A DNA stretch of 6,533 nt from VAZQ01 sp046733355 (GCA_046733355.1 JBKPOZ010000315.1:1-6533); one strand, 5' to 3'; positions 1-5,832 are shown, counted from the first letter of the stretch. The notes: a model not told the origin generated them from the letters alone. Made by a program: numbers and translations.

Positions 1-147
1 GGCTACAAGATCTTCGACCGCTACAAAGCGCATGGCCAGGAGGCGCTGGACGACCGTTCGCGCCGGCCCATCCGGTATGCCAACCAGTTGCCCCAGCAGA
101 TTGAGGCCCTGATCGTCAGGACCAAGCAGCACAAGCCGAACCAATAA
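1..147 (+). pseudogene. IS481-family transposase, internal fragment
   Basis: The frame is open from the first base and reads GYKIFDRYKAHG, then a DDRSRRPIRYANQLP stretch, ending after KPNQ at a TAA (145-147). This matches the N-terminal helix-turn-helix region of IS481-type DDE transposases, where family members read on as KPHWGARKIRE into the catalytic core. Here the similarity stops at KP, and none of the three frames recovers the DDE domain downstream. The 5' end lies outside the window. The piece is therefore a truncated, non-functional remnant. I saw no terminal inverted repeat at the breakpoint. Positions 148-222, between this fragment and the terminase remnant, hold nothing I can assign. 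Confidence 0.75.
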
Positions 148-222
148 TGGCAGGCTTGCCCTCTCCACGCGCACCCTTGCGGTCCCGTTTCGCCATTCGT
201 CGAGATGTCCATCTATGACTAA

Positions 223-874
223 GGTGCAGTGCCTATTGACCTTGCCGCCCTGAGGGGGAGCCGTGCTGGCTCGCCGTAGACCTGAGCAGCAATACCGATC
301 TAACGGCGATCGTCGCCGCATGGCGTGATGATGATAACTCCTACTTCGTGTGGGCGTGGTTCTTCTGTCCGGAAGCCGGATTGCGCATCCGGAGCGAGCG
401 CGACCGCGTTCCATATCTCGAATGGGCGGAAGCGGGATACATCGAGCCGACTAGCGGCGACGTGGTTGACTTCGCCATGTCGAATCGCGCATTCGCGAGC
501 TGTGCGAGCAATTCTCAGTTCAGGAGATTGCATTCGATCCTCACCTTGCACAGCAAATGATGAGCAATTTGATGGAAGACGGTTTGTCCGTTGTGGAGTT
601 CCGGCAGGGCTGGATTTCGATGAGCCCAGCGGTCAAAGAAACCGAAAGGGCGATAGTCGGACGCAAGTTGAAGCACGGCGGTCACCCAGTGCTGAGGTGG
701 TGCTTTGAAAACATTGCGGTCCACACCGACAAGGCGGGCAACAAATCATTCCATAAGGGCATGAGCCGTGACCGCATTGATGGCGCCGTGCCGTGTGCAA
801 TGGCTGTAGCGCGCGCATCGGCTGGTCAGAGGGGAACATCGCATTACGAAAGTCACGAGCTGAGGTTTGTTTAA
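223..874 (+). pseudogene. Phage terminase large subunit, nuclease-domain remnant with two frameshifts
   Basis: Three consecutive frames join into one terminase large-subunit C-terminal half. Frame 1 (from 223) reads AVPIDLAALRG. A frame from 261 reads EPCWLAVDLSSNTDLTAIV and continues to GDVVDFA. A third frame from 479 reads VESRIREL and IAFDPHLAQQM, then GGHPVLRWCFENIAV and KSFHKGMSRDRIDGAV, ending at a TAA (872-874). The three acidic positions expected of the RNase H-like nuclease domain are visible (VDLS, AFDP, RDRIDG). The N-terminal ATPase domain with Walker motifs is absent. Both frame changes look like loss of one base: one at the G run 254-258 (AGGGGG-AG, expected RGEPCW) and one at GCC-AT 474-478 (expected AHVES). 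In a phage this enzyme cuts and packages DNA into the prohead; here it is a dead prophage relic. No portal or head gene follows. Confidence 0.85.
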
Positions 875-1090
875 TCGGTTGTGATGAATGTAGCGGCCCG
901 CAATCGGCGTATGATCGCCGAAAATACTCGGATAGCGCGCTAGGCGCTCCCTTCCCAAGGGGGTGCCTCACTCAAAGATTACAAACACTTGGAAAGGTGC
1001 ACCCGGATTGCACCCGGATTTTCCACGTGTGGAGGGTTACCCTTCATTTCCGCGCATGGAATCTGCTGTGCGTACAATGATTTAAAAGCA
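875..1090. other. Non-coding stretch between terminase relic and leader
   Basis: No convincing gene lies here. Short open frames exist, for example from 964 to a TAA near 1082, but none resembles a known family. The stretch does hold an 11-bp tandem direct repeat (999-1020) and a TACAAT (1073-1078) that could serve as a -10 element for the genes downstream. No good -35 hexamer sits at the matching distance, so I do not call a promoter. Confidence 0.4.
999..1020. repeat. Tandem 11-bp direct repeat GCACCCGGATT x2
   Basis: GCACCCGGATT occurs twice head to tail with no spacer (999-1009, 1010-1020). The pair is flanked by TGGAAA (990-995) and its inverse TTTCCA (1020-1025). The arrangement lies about 80 bp upstream of a strong Shine-Dalgarno site. 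It could be a tandem regulator-binding site, or a chance duplication. Two copies are too few to call iterons. Confidence 0.7.
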
Positions 1091-1110
1091 AAGGAGAGCC
1101 TATGAGGTGA
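1091..1110 (+). promoter_or_regulatory. Strong Shine-Dalgarno with two-codon mini-ORF (ATG AGG TGA)
   Basis: AAGGAG (1091-1096) sits 5 nt before ATG at 1102, the ideal distance, but that ATG opens only ATG-AGG-TGA (1102-1110). A GTG at 1107 overlaps the mini-ORF in another frame and opens the 93-codon ORF downstream, at a less favourable spacing. Minimal ORFs of this kind are known to act through ribosome stalling or peptidyl-tRNA drop-off, as with the lambda bar minigenes. They can also be the scar of a frameshifted start. The sequence cannot decide between these. Confidence 0.45.
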
Positions 1111-1388
1111 ATATCTGTAATTTCAACCTCGCAGTTCGCATACGCATCCCACAAAAAGTTGGAGGTATCACACTCAGTGATTTCAATCACTTAGAAATAG
1201 CTCCGGACAAATCCGCCGCACATTACACATGTGCGGCGGAATCGTCGCAGACCGAATATCTTTACAGTTCGCAGAACGCCGATAGTCTTCAACAAAAGTG
1301 CAAATCAGTTGGACGCGACGATGAGTCATCAGCACCTCTGAACAGATTGCGTCGAGGGCAGCTTCAATTCCGTCTAATGCTTGTCTAG
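1107..1388 (+). CDS. Hypothetical 93-residue ORF, doubtful
   Basis: A GTG-started frame encodes 93 residues beginning MNICNFNLAVRIRIPQ. I recognise no family, domain, signal peptide or membrane segment. It could be translated from the AAGGAG at 1091-1096, whose spacing to this GTG is 10 nt and so weaker than to the mini-ORF ATG. It contains two prominent inverted repeats (1176-1191 and 1212-1240), which suggests that the DNA or RNA structure, not the peptide, may be what matters. The stop lies 43 nt before the next gene, so co-transcription is possible. An equally likely reading is a non-coding leader of the regulator gene at 1432. Confidence 0.3.
   Translation: MNICNFNLAVRIRIPQKVGGITLSDFNHLEIAPDKSAAHYTCAAESSQTEYLYSSQNADSLQQKCKSVGRDDESSAPLNRLRRGQLQFRLMLV
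1176..1191. repeat. Perfect 7-bp inverted repeat, operator-like
   Basis: AGTGATT-TC-AATCACT is a perfect palindrome with a 2-bp centre. The short centre favours a dimeric DNA-binding protein site over an RNA stem. It lies 241 bp upstream of the HTH-protein gene and could be a binding site for that protein; this is an inference only. Confidence 0.45.
1212..1240. repeat. 12-bp perfect GC-rich hairpin
   Basis: TCCGCCGCACAT (1212-1223), a 5-nt loop TACAC, and ATGTGCGGCGGA (1229-1240) form a perfect 12-bp stem. No T run follows on either strand, so it is not a typical intrinsic terminator. It lies about 110 nt into the leader-like stretch and 190 nt upstream of the regulator gene, where it could act as an attenuating or mRNA-protecting structure or as a protein-binding site. 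Confidence 0.6.
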
Positions 1389-1431
1389 CTGATTAAAGCG
1401 AACCAGGTGTGTCCTGCGCGAAAGAGGAGCT

Positions 1432-2190
1432 ATGAGCACGATTGCGAGTATGCATTGCGATCATATGAGTGAACAGGAGTATGATCGAGAGCGCGCCAAT
1501 ATCAGGAACGCTGACGCCAGCTCAGCAGAGGCGGCCGCGAAACGCGAACAAGCGCTCGCCAGTCTCTTCTATCGCTCCGGTTGGGCGCAAGAGCAGCTAC
1601 AAAAAAAGGAGGTCAAGACGCATCAGTGGGTATCCCATCTAGTGCAATTCGGCCGGTTCTTGAATTTTGCAAACTCTTTCATAGAGCCCGAGTCCCTGCC
1701 CAAAAATCTAGGCGCCAAGAAATTTTTGGCCATTTGGGAACAGCAAGCTGTTCAAAAGGAGCGTAACGAGCGCAGACGCTTTCAGACAGTGCTCAAGCTC
1801 TTGCGCTCGGAATCAATTACGATGGCTCGCCGCCCCTCCATAGGAAAATCAATCAAGGAGCGGTTCGCTGATGGCAATTGGCATCAGTCTAGCGTGATAG
1901 CCGAACAGATTGACGCTGACGAGCGACATGTCCTGGACACGATACATGGCATGTCAAAAAACGGAAATTTCGGCTGCAAAGTCGAACGAAAGAAGGTTGG
2001 CAGCCAAATCCACTATCGGATTTTCAAGCAGGACAAAGCGGTAAGCGTGGAAGAGCTGACTACGAAACTCAGACCCATCGTTGAGGGTCTCAAGGCCGAG
2101 GGCAAAAAGAACATGGCAACAATGGTTCCAGCCGAAGTCGCCATGCTTGCTGCCAGGCTTGAGCGTCTCCTCAACGAATGGGCCGAGTGA
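1432..2190 (+). CDS. Conserved hypothetical protein with HTH and winged-helix-like regions
   Basis: The 252-residue product is soluble, charged, and has no signal or membrane segment. Residues 45-79 (LFYRSGWAQEQLQKKE, then WVSHLVQFGRFLNF) look like a helix-turn-helix of the type found in ParB/KorB-like and phage regulators. Residues 140-200 (FADGNWHQSSVIAEQI, VERKKVGSQIHYRIF) read like a winged-helix domain ending in a beta-wing. The C-terminus (207-251) is helical and may dimerise. The protein resembles conserved hypotheticals I associate with rhizobial accessory regions, but I cannot name a family. DNA binding, probably regulatory, is an inference from the two domains. The ATG at 1432 follows AAAGAGGAG (1421-1429) closely; later ATGs at 1450 and 1465 have no better site. 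It is followed after 69 nt by the NGQH-protein gene in the same direction, consistent with an operon. Confidence 0.8.
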   Translation: MSTIASMHCDHMSEQEYDRERANIRNADASSAEAAAKREQALASLFYRSGWAQEQLQKKEVKTHQWVSHLVQFGRFLNFANSFIEPESLPKNLGAKKFLAIWEQQAVQKERNERRRFQTVLKLLRSESITMARRPSIGKSIKERFADGNWHQSSVIAEQIDADERHVLDTIHGMSKNGNFGCKVERKKVGSQIHYRIFKQDKAVSVEELTTKLRPIVEGLKAEGKKNMATMVPAEVAMLAARLERLLNEWAE

Positions 2191-2247
2191 TCGCCCACTG
2201 CCGGATATGGGGACGCGGCAAAGGCGATGCACCATCAACGAGTCCCT

Positions 2248-2251
2248 AGGA
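2248..2251 (+). promoter_or_regulatory. Shine-Dalgarno deciding the start at 2260
   Basis: AGGA followed by 8 nt precedes the ATG at 2260. The upstream in-frame ATG at 2227 has only AAAGG two bases away, and its extra 11 residues (MHHQRVPRITA) look unlike coding sequence. The later start is therefore preferred. Confidence 0.5.
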
Positions 2252-2259
2252 TAACAGCG

Positions 2260-3126
2260 ATGTTTAAGCTTGTTAATAGCGAAACCAGACCTCTCACGCC
2301 CGAATTGGCGGAGAGGTTCAAGGCCATGTTGCCTTCCCCGACAGAGCGCGCATTCGACCCCGCTCGGGCGAGAATGCTCCGGCAGAAGGCAGAAGCCGGT
2401 CAGCTAATCACCTTCAACTGGGCCATCGCTAAAATCGGCGACAAGGAATACCGGGTGAACGGTCAGCACTCTTCTTCGGTGCTGAGTGAGCTGAACGGAC
2501 AGTTCCCGCAAGGACTGACGGTTCACATGGATACTTTTGAAGTCGGCGACAATGACGGGCTTGCGCTGCTATTCCGACAATTTGACAATCGGAAGAGCGG
2601 GCGAACCCCAACAGATGTGTCTGGCGCGTACCAAGGCCTCTACCCAGATCTTCGGGACGTACACCGCGCCGCAGCTAAATTAGCTGTTGAAGGAGCTGCT
2701 TGGTATGAGAAGAAAGTCGAGGGGTTACCTGCCCGCAGCGGCGATGACGTCTATACGCTGTTTGGCAAAAAGTCGCTGCATAAGTTCATTAAGTGGATCG
2801 GTGAGGTCTTCAGCGTGAAGACGCCCGAATTGCGACGGCAAACCATAGTTGCCGCAATGTACGGCACCTTCGACAAAAACGAGACTGAAGCCCGCAAATT
2901 CTGGACCGAAGTATCCAGGGGCGGAGTCGAATATGAGGACAACCACCCAACCACCGTGCTCGACACCTTCTTCAAGTCGGTCTTTGAGGAAAAGAATAAG
3001 TGGAACCTCAATCCCGCCAACCTGTATCAGGCGAGTGTCTATGCCTGGAACGCCCATCGTGAGAACAAGACGATCACCTCAGTGAAGTACGATACGAAGA
3101 AGGGACTTTACACCGTAGCGGCATAG
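2260..3126 (+). CDS. ParB/DndB-like NGQH-motif protein, hypothetical
   Basis: The product is 288 residues from the preferred ATG. Residues 49-85 (ITFNWAIAKIGDKEYRVNGQHSS in part) carry a YRVNGQH motif at 64-70, in the place where ParB/sulfiredoxin-fold proteins have DGxHR and DndB/DGQHR proteins have DGQH. A downstream FDNRKSGRTPTDV stretch (108-120) resembles the NxxR segment that follows in ParB-like folds. The remaining ~170 residues are mostly helical, rich in Lys and aromatics, and unfamiliar. There is no signal peptide or membrane segment. The ParB-like fold could bind DNA, hydrolyse nucleotides or cut nucleic acid; the arginine of canonical GxHR is replaced by Ser, so ordinary ParB CTPase activity is doubtful. 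The gene follows the HTH-protein gene by 69 nt and ends in a strong terminator, so the pair probably forms one transcript. The fold assignment is moderate; no function is established. Confidence 0.8.
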   Translation: MFKLVNSETRPLTPELAERFKAMLPSPTERAFDPARARMLRQKAEAGQLITFNWAIAKIGDKEYRVNGQHSSSVLSELNGQFPQGLTVHMDTFEVGDNDGLALLFRQFDNRKSGRTPTDVSGAYQGLYPDLRDVHRAAAKLAVEGAAWYEKKVEGLPARSGDDVYTLFGKKSLHKFIKWIGEVFSVKTPELRRQTIVAAMYGTFDKNETEARKFWTEVSRGGVEYEDNHPTTVLDTFFKSVFEEKNKWNLNPANLYQASVYAWNAHRENKTITSVKYDTKKGLYTVAA

Positions 3127-3146
3127 CCGAATCTAACACCCTAAAT

Positions 3147-3177
3147 GGGGCATTGGCGCTGAACCGATGCCCCTTTT
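3147..3177 (+). terminator. Intrinsic terminator after the NGQH-protein gene
   Basis: GGGGCAT (3147-3153) pairs with ATGCCCC (3167-3173), extended inward by T-G, G-C and G-C pairs to a 7-nt loop, and is followed at once by TTTT then CCC (3174-3180). The strong GC-rich stem with a short U tract, 20 nt after a stop codon, is the standard intrinsic form. It ends only 27 nt before the next ATG, so the glycosylase gene would depend on readthrough or on a promoter lying within the hairpin region. Confidence 0.8.
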
Positions 3178-3204
3178 CCCGGTTGCCTGAAGAGATGGCT
3201 GCTC

Positions 3205-3876
3205 ATGACGAGCTACGATCAGCTAGTGTGTGACCGAAACTCATGTCGCAACTGCGCGGATCTGGTCAATCCAGCTGACCCTGTGCATGCAAAGTACGAC
3301 GGCACCGAGGTTGGTCCTTGGTCGCGTTGGCTCGCATCCCGTCCCGCCAAGCTCGTTGTGGTCGGCCAGGATTGGGGGACAGTCGGTTATTTTCAAGATC
3401 ATTGTGGCCGCGACGTGCACGATAACCGGACCAATCGCCGCATAATAGAATTTCTGTTGCTGCTTGGATTTAAAGTCAGCCCCGCTAATCAAACGGATCG
3501 TCAATCAGGCGTATTCGTGACTAATGCTATCCTGTGTCTGAAGAGAGGGGGCGCCAAAGATATGAGTGCCCCGGTAAGACAGGCCTGGTTTGACGCATGC
3601 GGATCACTGCTGAAGCGCACAATTGAAGAAACATCTGCACCTACCGTCATTGCGCTGGGGCGCCGTTCATATGAAGCCGTCGCAAGAGCATACAACGCTA
3701 AACCGCAACCATTCCGTGAAGCTATCGAGAATGGATCGCCAGTTCAGCTGCTGCAAGGGCAGCGGTTACTGTTTGCGGTTTTCCATCCCGCTGCCCGACC
3801 GAAGGATCGGAGTGTTCAGGAGATGCGGGCCGACTGGTTGCGCATTGCACAAACTTTGAACGCGCTTGGCTCATAG
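3205..3876 (+). CDS. Uracil-DNA glycosylase superfamily protein
   Basis: The 223-residue product has the hallmarks of the UDG fold. Motif A is LVVVGQDWGTVGYF (50-63), comparable to GQDPYH of family 1, with Asp56 as the likely water-activating residue. TNAILCLK (106-113) is comparable to the TNxxxC segment of family 4 enzymes. Motif B is FHPAARPKDR (193-202), comparable to the HPS motif that contacts the DNA backbone. Such enzymes excise uracil or related bases from DNA in the cytoplasm. CRNC (14-17) plus Cys9, Cys67 and Cys111 hints at a metal or Fe-S site as in family 4, but the usual second Cys pair spacing (~15) is not seen, so cluster binding is uncertain. Length fits the superfamily. The start has only a weak AAGAG 11 nt upstream. 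Substrate could be uracil or a modified phage base; a role in phage defence with its upstream neighbours is speculation. Confidence 0.85.
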   Translation: MTSYDQLVCDRNSCRNCADLVNPADPVHAKYDGTEVGPWSRWLASRPAKLVVVGQDWGTVGYFQDHCGRDVHDNRTNRRIIEFLLLLGFKVSPANQTDRQSGVFVTNAILCLKRGGAKDMSAPVRQAWFDACGSLLKRTIEETSAPTVIALGRRSYEAVARAYNAKPQPFREAIENGSPVQLLQGQRLLFAVFHPAARPKDRSVQEMRADWLRIAQTLNALGS

Positions 3877-3927
3877 AGCGTGCGGGACCAGCGCCGTTGG
3901 TTAGGGATGGAAGAGCTAGGAAGAAAT

Positions 3928-3951
3928 CAGGTGACTCAAATGAGTCACCTG
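3928..3951 (-). terminator. 11-bp inverted repeat between convergent genes
   Basis: CAGGTGACTCA-AA-TGAGTCACCTG is a perfect 11-bp inverted repeat. It lies 51 nt after the plus-strand glycosylase gene and 81 nt beyond the end of the convergent minus-strand gene. Read on the minus strand the stem is followed by ATTTCTTCC, moderately U-rich, so termination of the minus-strand gene is the better reading. On the plus strand no U tract follows. The very short centre would also suit a protein-binding site. Confidence 0.5.
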
Positions 3952-4032
3952 GCACGCGCACGGGCAAAGACGGCAGGCAACGTCTTAAGGAAAGCGGAGG
4001 CTGATCAGGTGGCCGATAATCAGTCACCGTCA

Positions 4033-4495
4033 TTACAATGGCACTCTTTGATGCATTTTCATATATGGTGACACCAATTGATCTAGCCGCTTCGAAAATT
4101 CGGAGATTTCGATCATCGCCTTGTACTCGCGGTCGATGAGCCTTTCTCGGTTCTCGCTATCAGGATCACCGGCGAGTTGCTCGCGCGCGACAAAATGTCG
4201 GCCGATCGCATCCTGAATCGTTAATAGATAATCAGTGACATCGCTGCCAAATAAAAAGCCGGCGCGGTCCCTCGCACGTCTATAATCGATAATATCTTGG
4301 TCCATCACCCTTCCGTGCGTGATAATTTCTGCAATGACTGCCCTCAGCTCATTCAAAACTTCCCATCGCTTATCAAACAGCTCCAGCACCGCTCGTTGAT
4401 GCGCCGGTGCGCCATTGCATGAAGCCGATTACGGCGGCGAGAACGGCGATGGCTGGGGTAGCTAGCGCTTGGAGTACCTGAATCCAGTAGGGCAC
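4033..4495 (-). pseudogene. Small membrane-anchored protein of unknown function, frameshifted
   Basis: Two frames join into one plausible 153-residue protein. The first, from GTG at 4495, reads MPYWIQVLQALATPA, then a hydrophobic segment to VIGFMQWRT: one N-terminal membrane helix of ~19 residues. The second continues AHQRAVLELFDKRWEV and runs to the TAG/TAA-type stop at 4033, with RARDRAGFLFGSDVTDYLL and a charged helical C-terminus (EFSKRLDQLVSPYM). The pattern TM helix, short QWRT linker, LELFDKRW and FLFGSDV is one I associate with small membrane-tethered hypotheticals of proteobacteria. The frames part at 4404-4405, where one extra C in the plus strand restores continuity if removed. The second frame could start at its own GTG (4389) but has no ribosome site. 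Function unknown; the gene is probably broken, unless the extra base is a sequencing error. Confidence 0.65.
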
Positions 4496-4506
4496 ACTGT
4501 CCCCGG

Positions 4507-4707
4507 TTAGCCGGGTCTTGATGCGAGAATCTGGCTTAGATCGCGCCCTAATAAATCAAATATCTGTCGTGCCAATTCGTGAACCGGGTAACGGCGATCA
4601 TTCATCCGGTCCTCGTTCGAATCTATGCGTTCGTGAAGCCTTGAAACAAACAACGGCCCACAAGTCTTGCGACCGGCCAATCTTTCCACGCCAACGGAGC
4701 TTCTCAT
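4507..4707 (-). CDS. Small hypothetical ORF upstream of the membrane-protein gene
   Basis: The frame encodes up to 66 residues and ends 11 nt before the GTG of the membrane-protein gene, an operon-like spacing. Its second half (MNDRRYPVHELARQIFDLLG) looks like real amphipathic protein, while its first half is nondescript. The ATG at 4707 has no ribosome site, but the internal Met preceded by GAGGACCGG has a good one and would give about 32 residues. I recognise no family. It may be a small gene, or the 3' end of a lost one. Confidence 0.35.
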   Translation of the reverse strand: MRSSVGVERLAGRKTCGPLFVSRLHERIDSNEDRMNDRRYPVHELARQIFDLLGRDLSQILASRPG

Positions 4708-4817
4708 TTAATTAACGTAATCATTGCGACGCAGTTTGAGCACGACCACGTTGAGATGGGTATCCGGAAGGGGGACTGGTAGTGCGAAGCTGCCGAGCGA
4801 CTCGCTGACCTTGATCC

Positions 4818-4823
4818 AGAAGG
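4818..4823 (+). promoter_or_regulatory. Shine-Dalgarno AGAAGG before the ATG at 4830
   Basis: AGAAGG lies 6 nt before the ATG at 4830. This is the main argument that the ORF from 4830 is, or once was, translated. Confidence 0.4.
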
Positions 4824-4829
4824 TAAGTT

Positions 4830-5228
4830 ATGGCGGAGAACCTGGCTAGTGTCCCCAAAATGCTTGCCCTTGCTTTGAACGAATGGTTCGCCCCACTGGT
4901 GCTGGGAGCATGCGAAGAAGATTCCAAATCGAAGCAACAATCTAGCGATGTATCGGCGAAAAACAAAGATGCCGAATTGCTGAGAGAGCCCAGCAGTACA
5001 GCATCGGAATTGGACCGCCTGATAATCACGTCAAGAGCCGCCGAGCGTACATTTTTGGGGAGCCAAAAAAGTTGCGCGTCTCAGTTTGATTGTGGCGAAC
5101 CCGCCGATTATTTGGTCTTGGGTTTAGGCGCCATCCATCCAGGCGGCGTTGGCGGTAGATTTTTGGGCATCGCGGGTGCCCCAGGGGTCGGCGGAAGGCC
5201 CGTAGTCTCAACTTGGGCTTGGTCCTGA
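4830..5228 (+). CDS. Hypothetical 132-residue ORF overlapping fic antisense, uncertain
   Basis: The ATG has a well placed AGAAGG. The first ~65 residues (ENLASVPKMLALALNEWF, then a Lys/Glu/Ser-rich stretch) look protein-like. The last ~45 residues lie antisense to the 3' end of fic and are Gly/Pro-rich (HPGGVGGRFLG), mirroring the proline-rich tail of Fic; this part looks like readthrough of an unrelated frame. An AT-rich inverted repeat at 5052-5069 lies inside it. I recognise no family. A plausible reading is a truncated gene whose natural stop was lost when the fic module arrived. No upstream partner is visible; 4716-4817 holds nothing I can assign. Confidence 0.3.
   Translation: MAENLASVPKMLALALNEWFAPLVLGACEEDSKSKQQSSDVSAKNKDAELLREPSSTASELDRLIITSRAAERTFLGSQKSCASQFDCGEPADYLVLGLGAIHPGGVGGRFLGIAGAPGVGGRPVVSTWAWS
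5052..5069. repeat. 7-bp inverted repeat downstream of fic
   Basis: TTTTTGG-GGAG-CCAAAAA is a perfect 7-bp inverted repeat with a 4-nt loop, 38 nt beyond the fic stop on the minus strand. It is AT-rich apart from two G-C pairs and has no separate U tract, so it is a weak terminator candidate for the fic transcript at best. Confidence 0.35.
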
Positions 5229-5809
5229 AGCTGAGCACTTAGCAAGCGCGCTAAGTAAGCGTCCATTACCGAGACATCTAAGTTACCTTCGTGCCAAGCC
5301 AAATCAGCCGCTCGCAAGGCGTCGTAGTAGGGCTGCCGCTCCTCCCGAATCCGTTCAGGAACGATCTTCCGACCAGGTAAAAGCGCGCCGGAGCGGACAC
5401 ATAGTAAATAGTAGCATACTGCGCGTGCGGTACGCCCGTTGCCCTCAATGAATGGATGCACCCAATTCAGCCGCCACAGGCCATACGCGGCCAAATAAGT
5501 TGGAGGGAAAATGAACCAATTTTCCTGAATAACCGAAATGAACCGGTCCATCAGTTCAGGCACTTCCTTGAAATGCGGTGGTATGTGCCTGCCGACGTAA
5601 ATAGGCTCTTCGCGGAATCGCCCGCCAAATTGGGAGATGTTCGCAACGGCAACATGGTTCAGAGCCCAGAGCGTATATTTGTCGAAGGCTCTGGGCCCCT
5701 GCTTCAGTCCGATTTCAATGCAGTTAGTAAGCAAGTCATACTGTCTAAGCAGATTCTTTTCTTGGACCTGATCATACAGTACTTTGTCTTCGCCCTCCAA
5801 AACCAACAT
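5108..5809 (-). CDS. fic: Fic-domain protein (AMP-transferase toxin-like)
   Basis: The 233-residue product carries an intact Fic motif, HPFIEGNGRTAR, at 118-129, with catalytic His118 and the anion-binding GNGR loop. Such enzymes usually transfer AMP from ATP to a Tyr, Thr or Ser of a target protein, often inactivating it; as toxins they hit DNA gyrase or topoisomerase IV in known cases. FGGRFREEPIYVG (61-73), upstream, is the usual flap/target-positioning segment. LLTNCIEIG (26-34) includes T28xxxE32, close to the inhibitory (S/T)xxxE(G/N) motif but with Ile in the last place. The C-terminal 30 residues are proline-rich with two LPPTP repeats (GLPPTPGAPAMP, NLPPTPPGW). The ATG at 5809 lies 23 nt after the stop of the small upstream gene, so the two probably share a transcript. 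GAGGGG ~11 nt upstream is a distant ribosome site, and coupling to the upstream gene is likely. Target unknown. Confidence 0.92.
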   Translation of the reverse strand: MLVLEGEDKVLYDQVQEKNLLRQYDLLTNCIEIGLKQGPRAFDKYTLWALNHVAVANISQFGGRFREEPIYVGRHIPPHFKEVPELMDRFISVIQENWFIFPPTYLAAYGLWRLNWVHPFIEGNGRTARAVCYYLLCVRSGALLPGRKIVPERIREERQPYYDALRAADLAWHEGNLDVSVMDAYLARLLSAQLQDQAQVETTGLPPTPGAPAMPKNLPPTPPGWMAPKPKTK

Positions 5810-5832
5810 GACAAAGCCGTGCCCCTCGCATT

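Noticed and set aside
21..212. Minus-strand 63-codon ORF over the IS481 fragment
   Set aside because: Antisense to the transposase fragment over most of its length. The part over 148-212 could come from another element, but I could not identify it.
1050..1078. Sigma-70 promoter with TACAAT at 1073-1078
   Set aside because: No acceptable -35 hexamer at 16-19 bp spacing.
793..1080. Plus-strand 95-codon ORF over the terminase end and the following spacer
   Set aside because: Its first part overlaps the recognisable terminase frame, its composition (many Cys, Arg, Trp) is that of an out-of-frame reading, and it has no ribosome site.
2725..3057. Minus-strand 110-codon ORF inside the NGQH-protein gene
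   Set aside because: Fully antisense to a well supported gene and with no family resemblance.
3880..4071. Plus-strand 63-codon GTG ORF after the glycosylase gene
   Set aside because: It runs through the 11-bp inverted repeat and into the minus-strand gene, resembles no family, and has no ribosome site.
4721..5029. Minus-strand 102-codon ORF, and a second at 4704-4940
   Set aside because: Ser/Arg-rich out-of-frame type composition, no ribosome site, and opposite the more plausible plus-strand frame from 4830.
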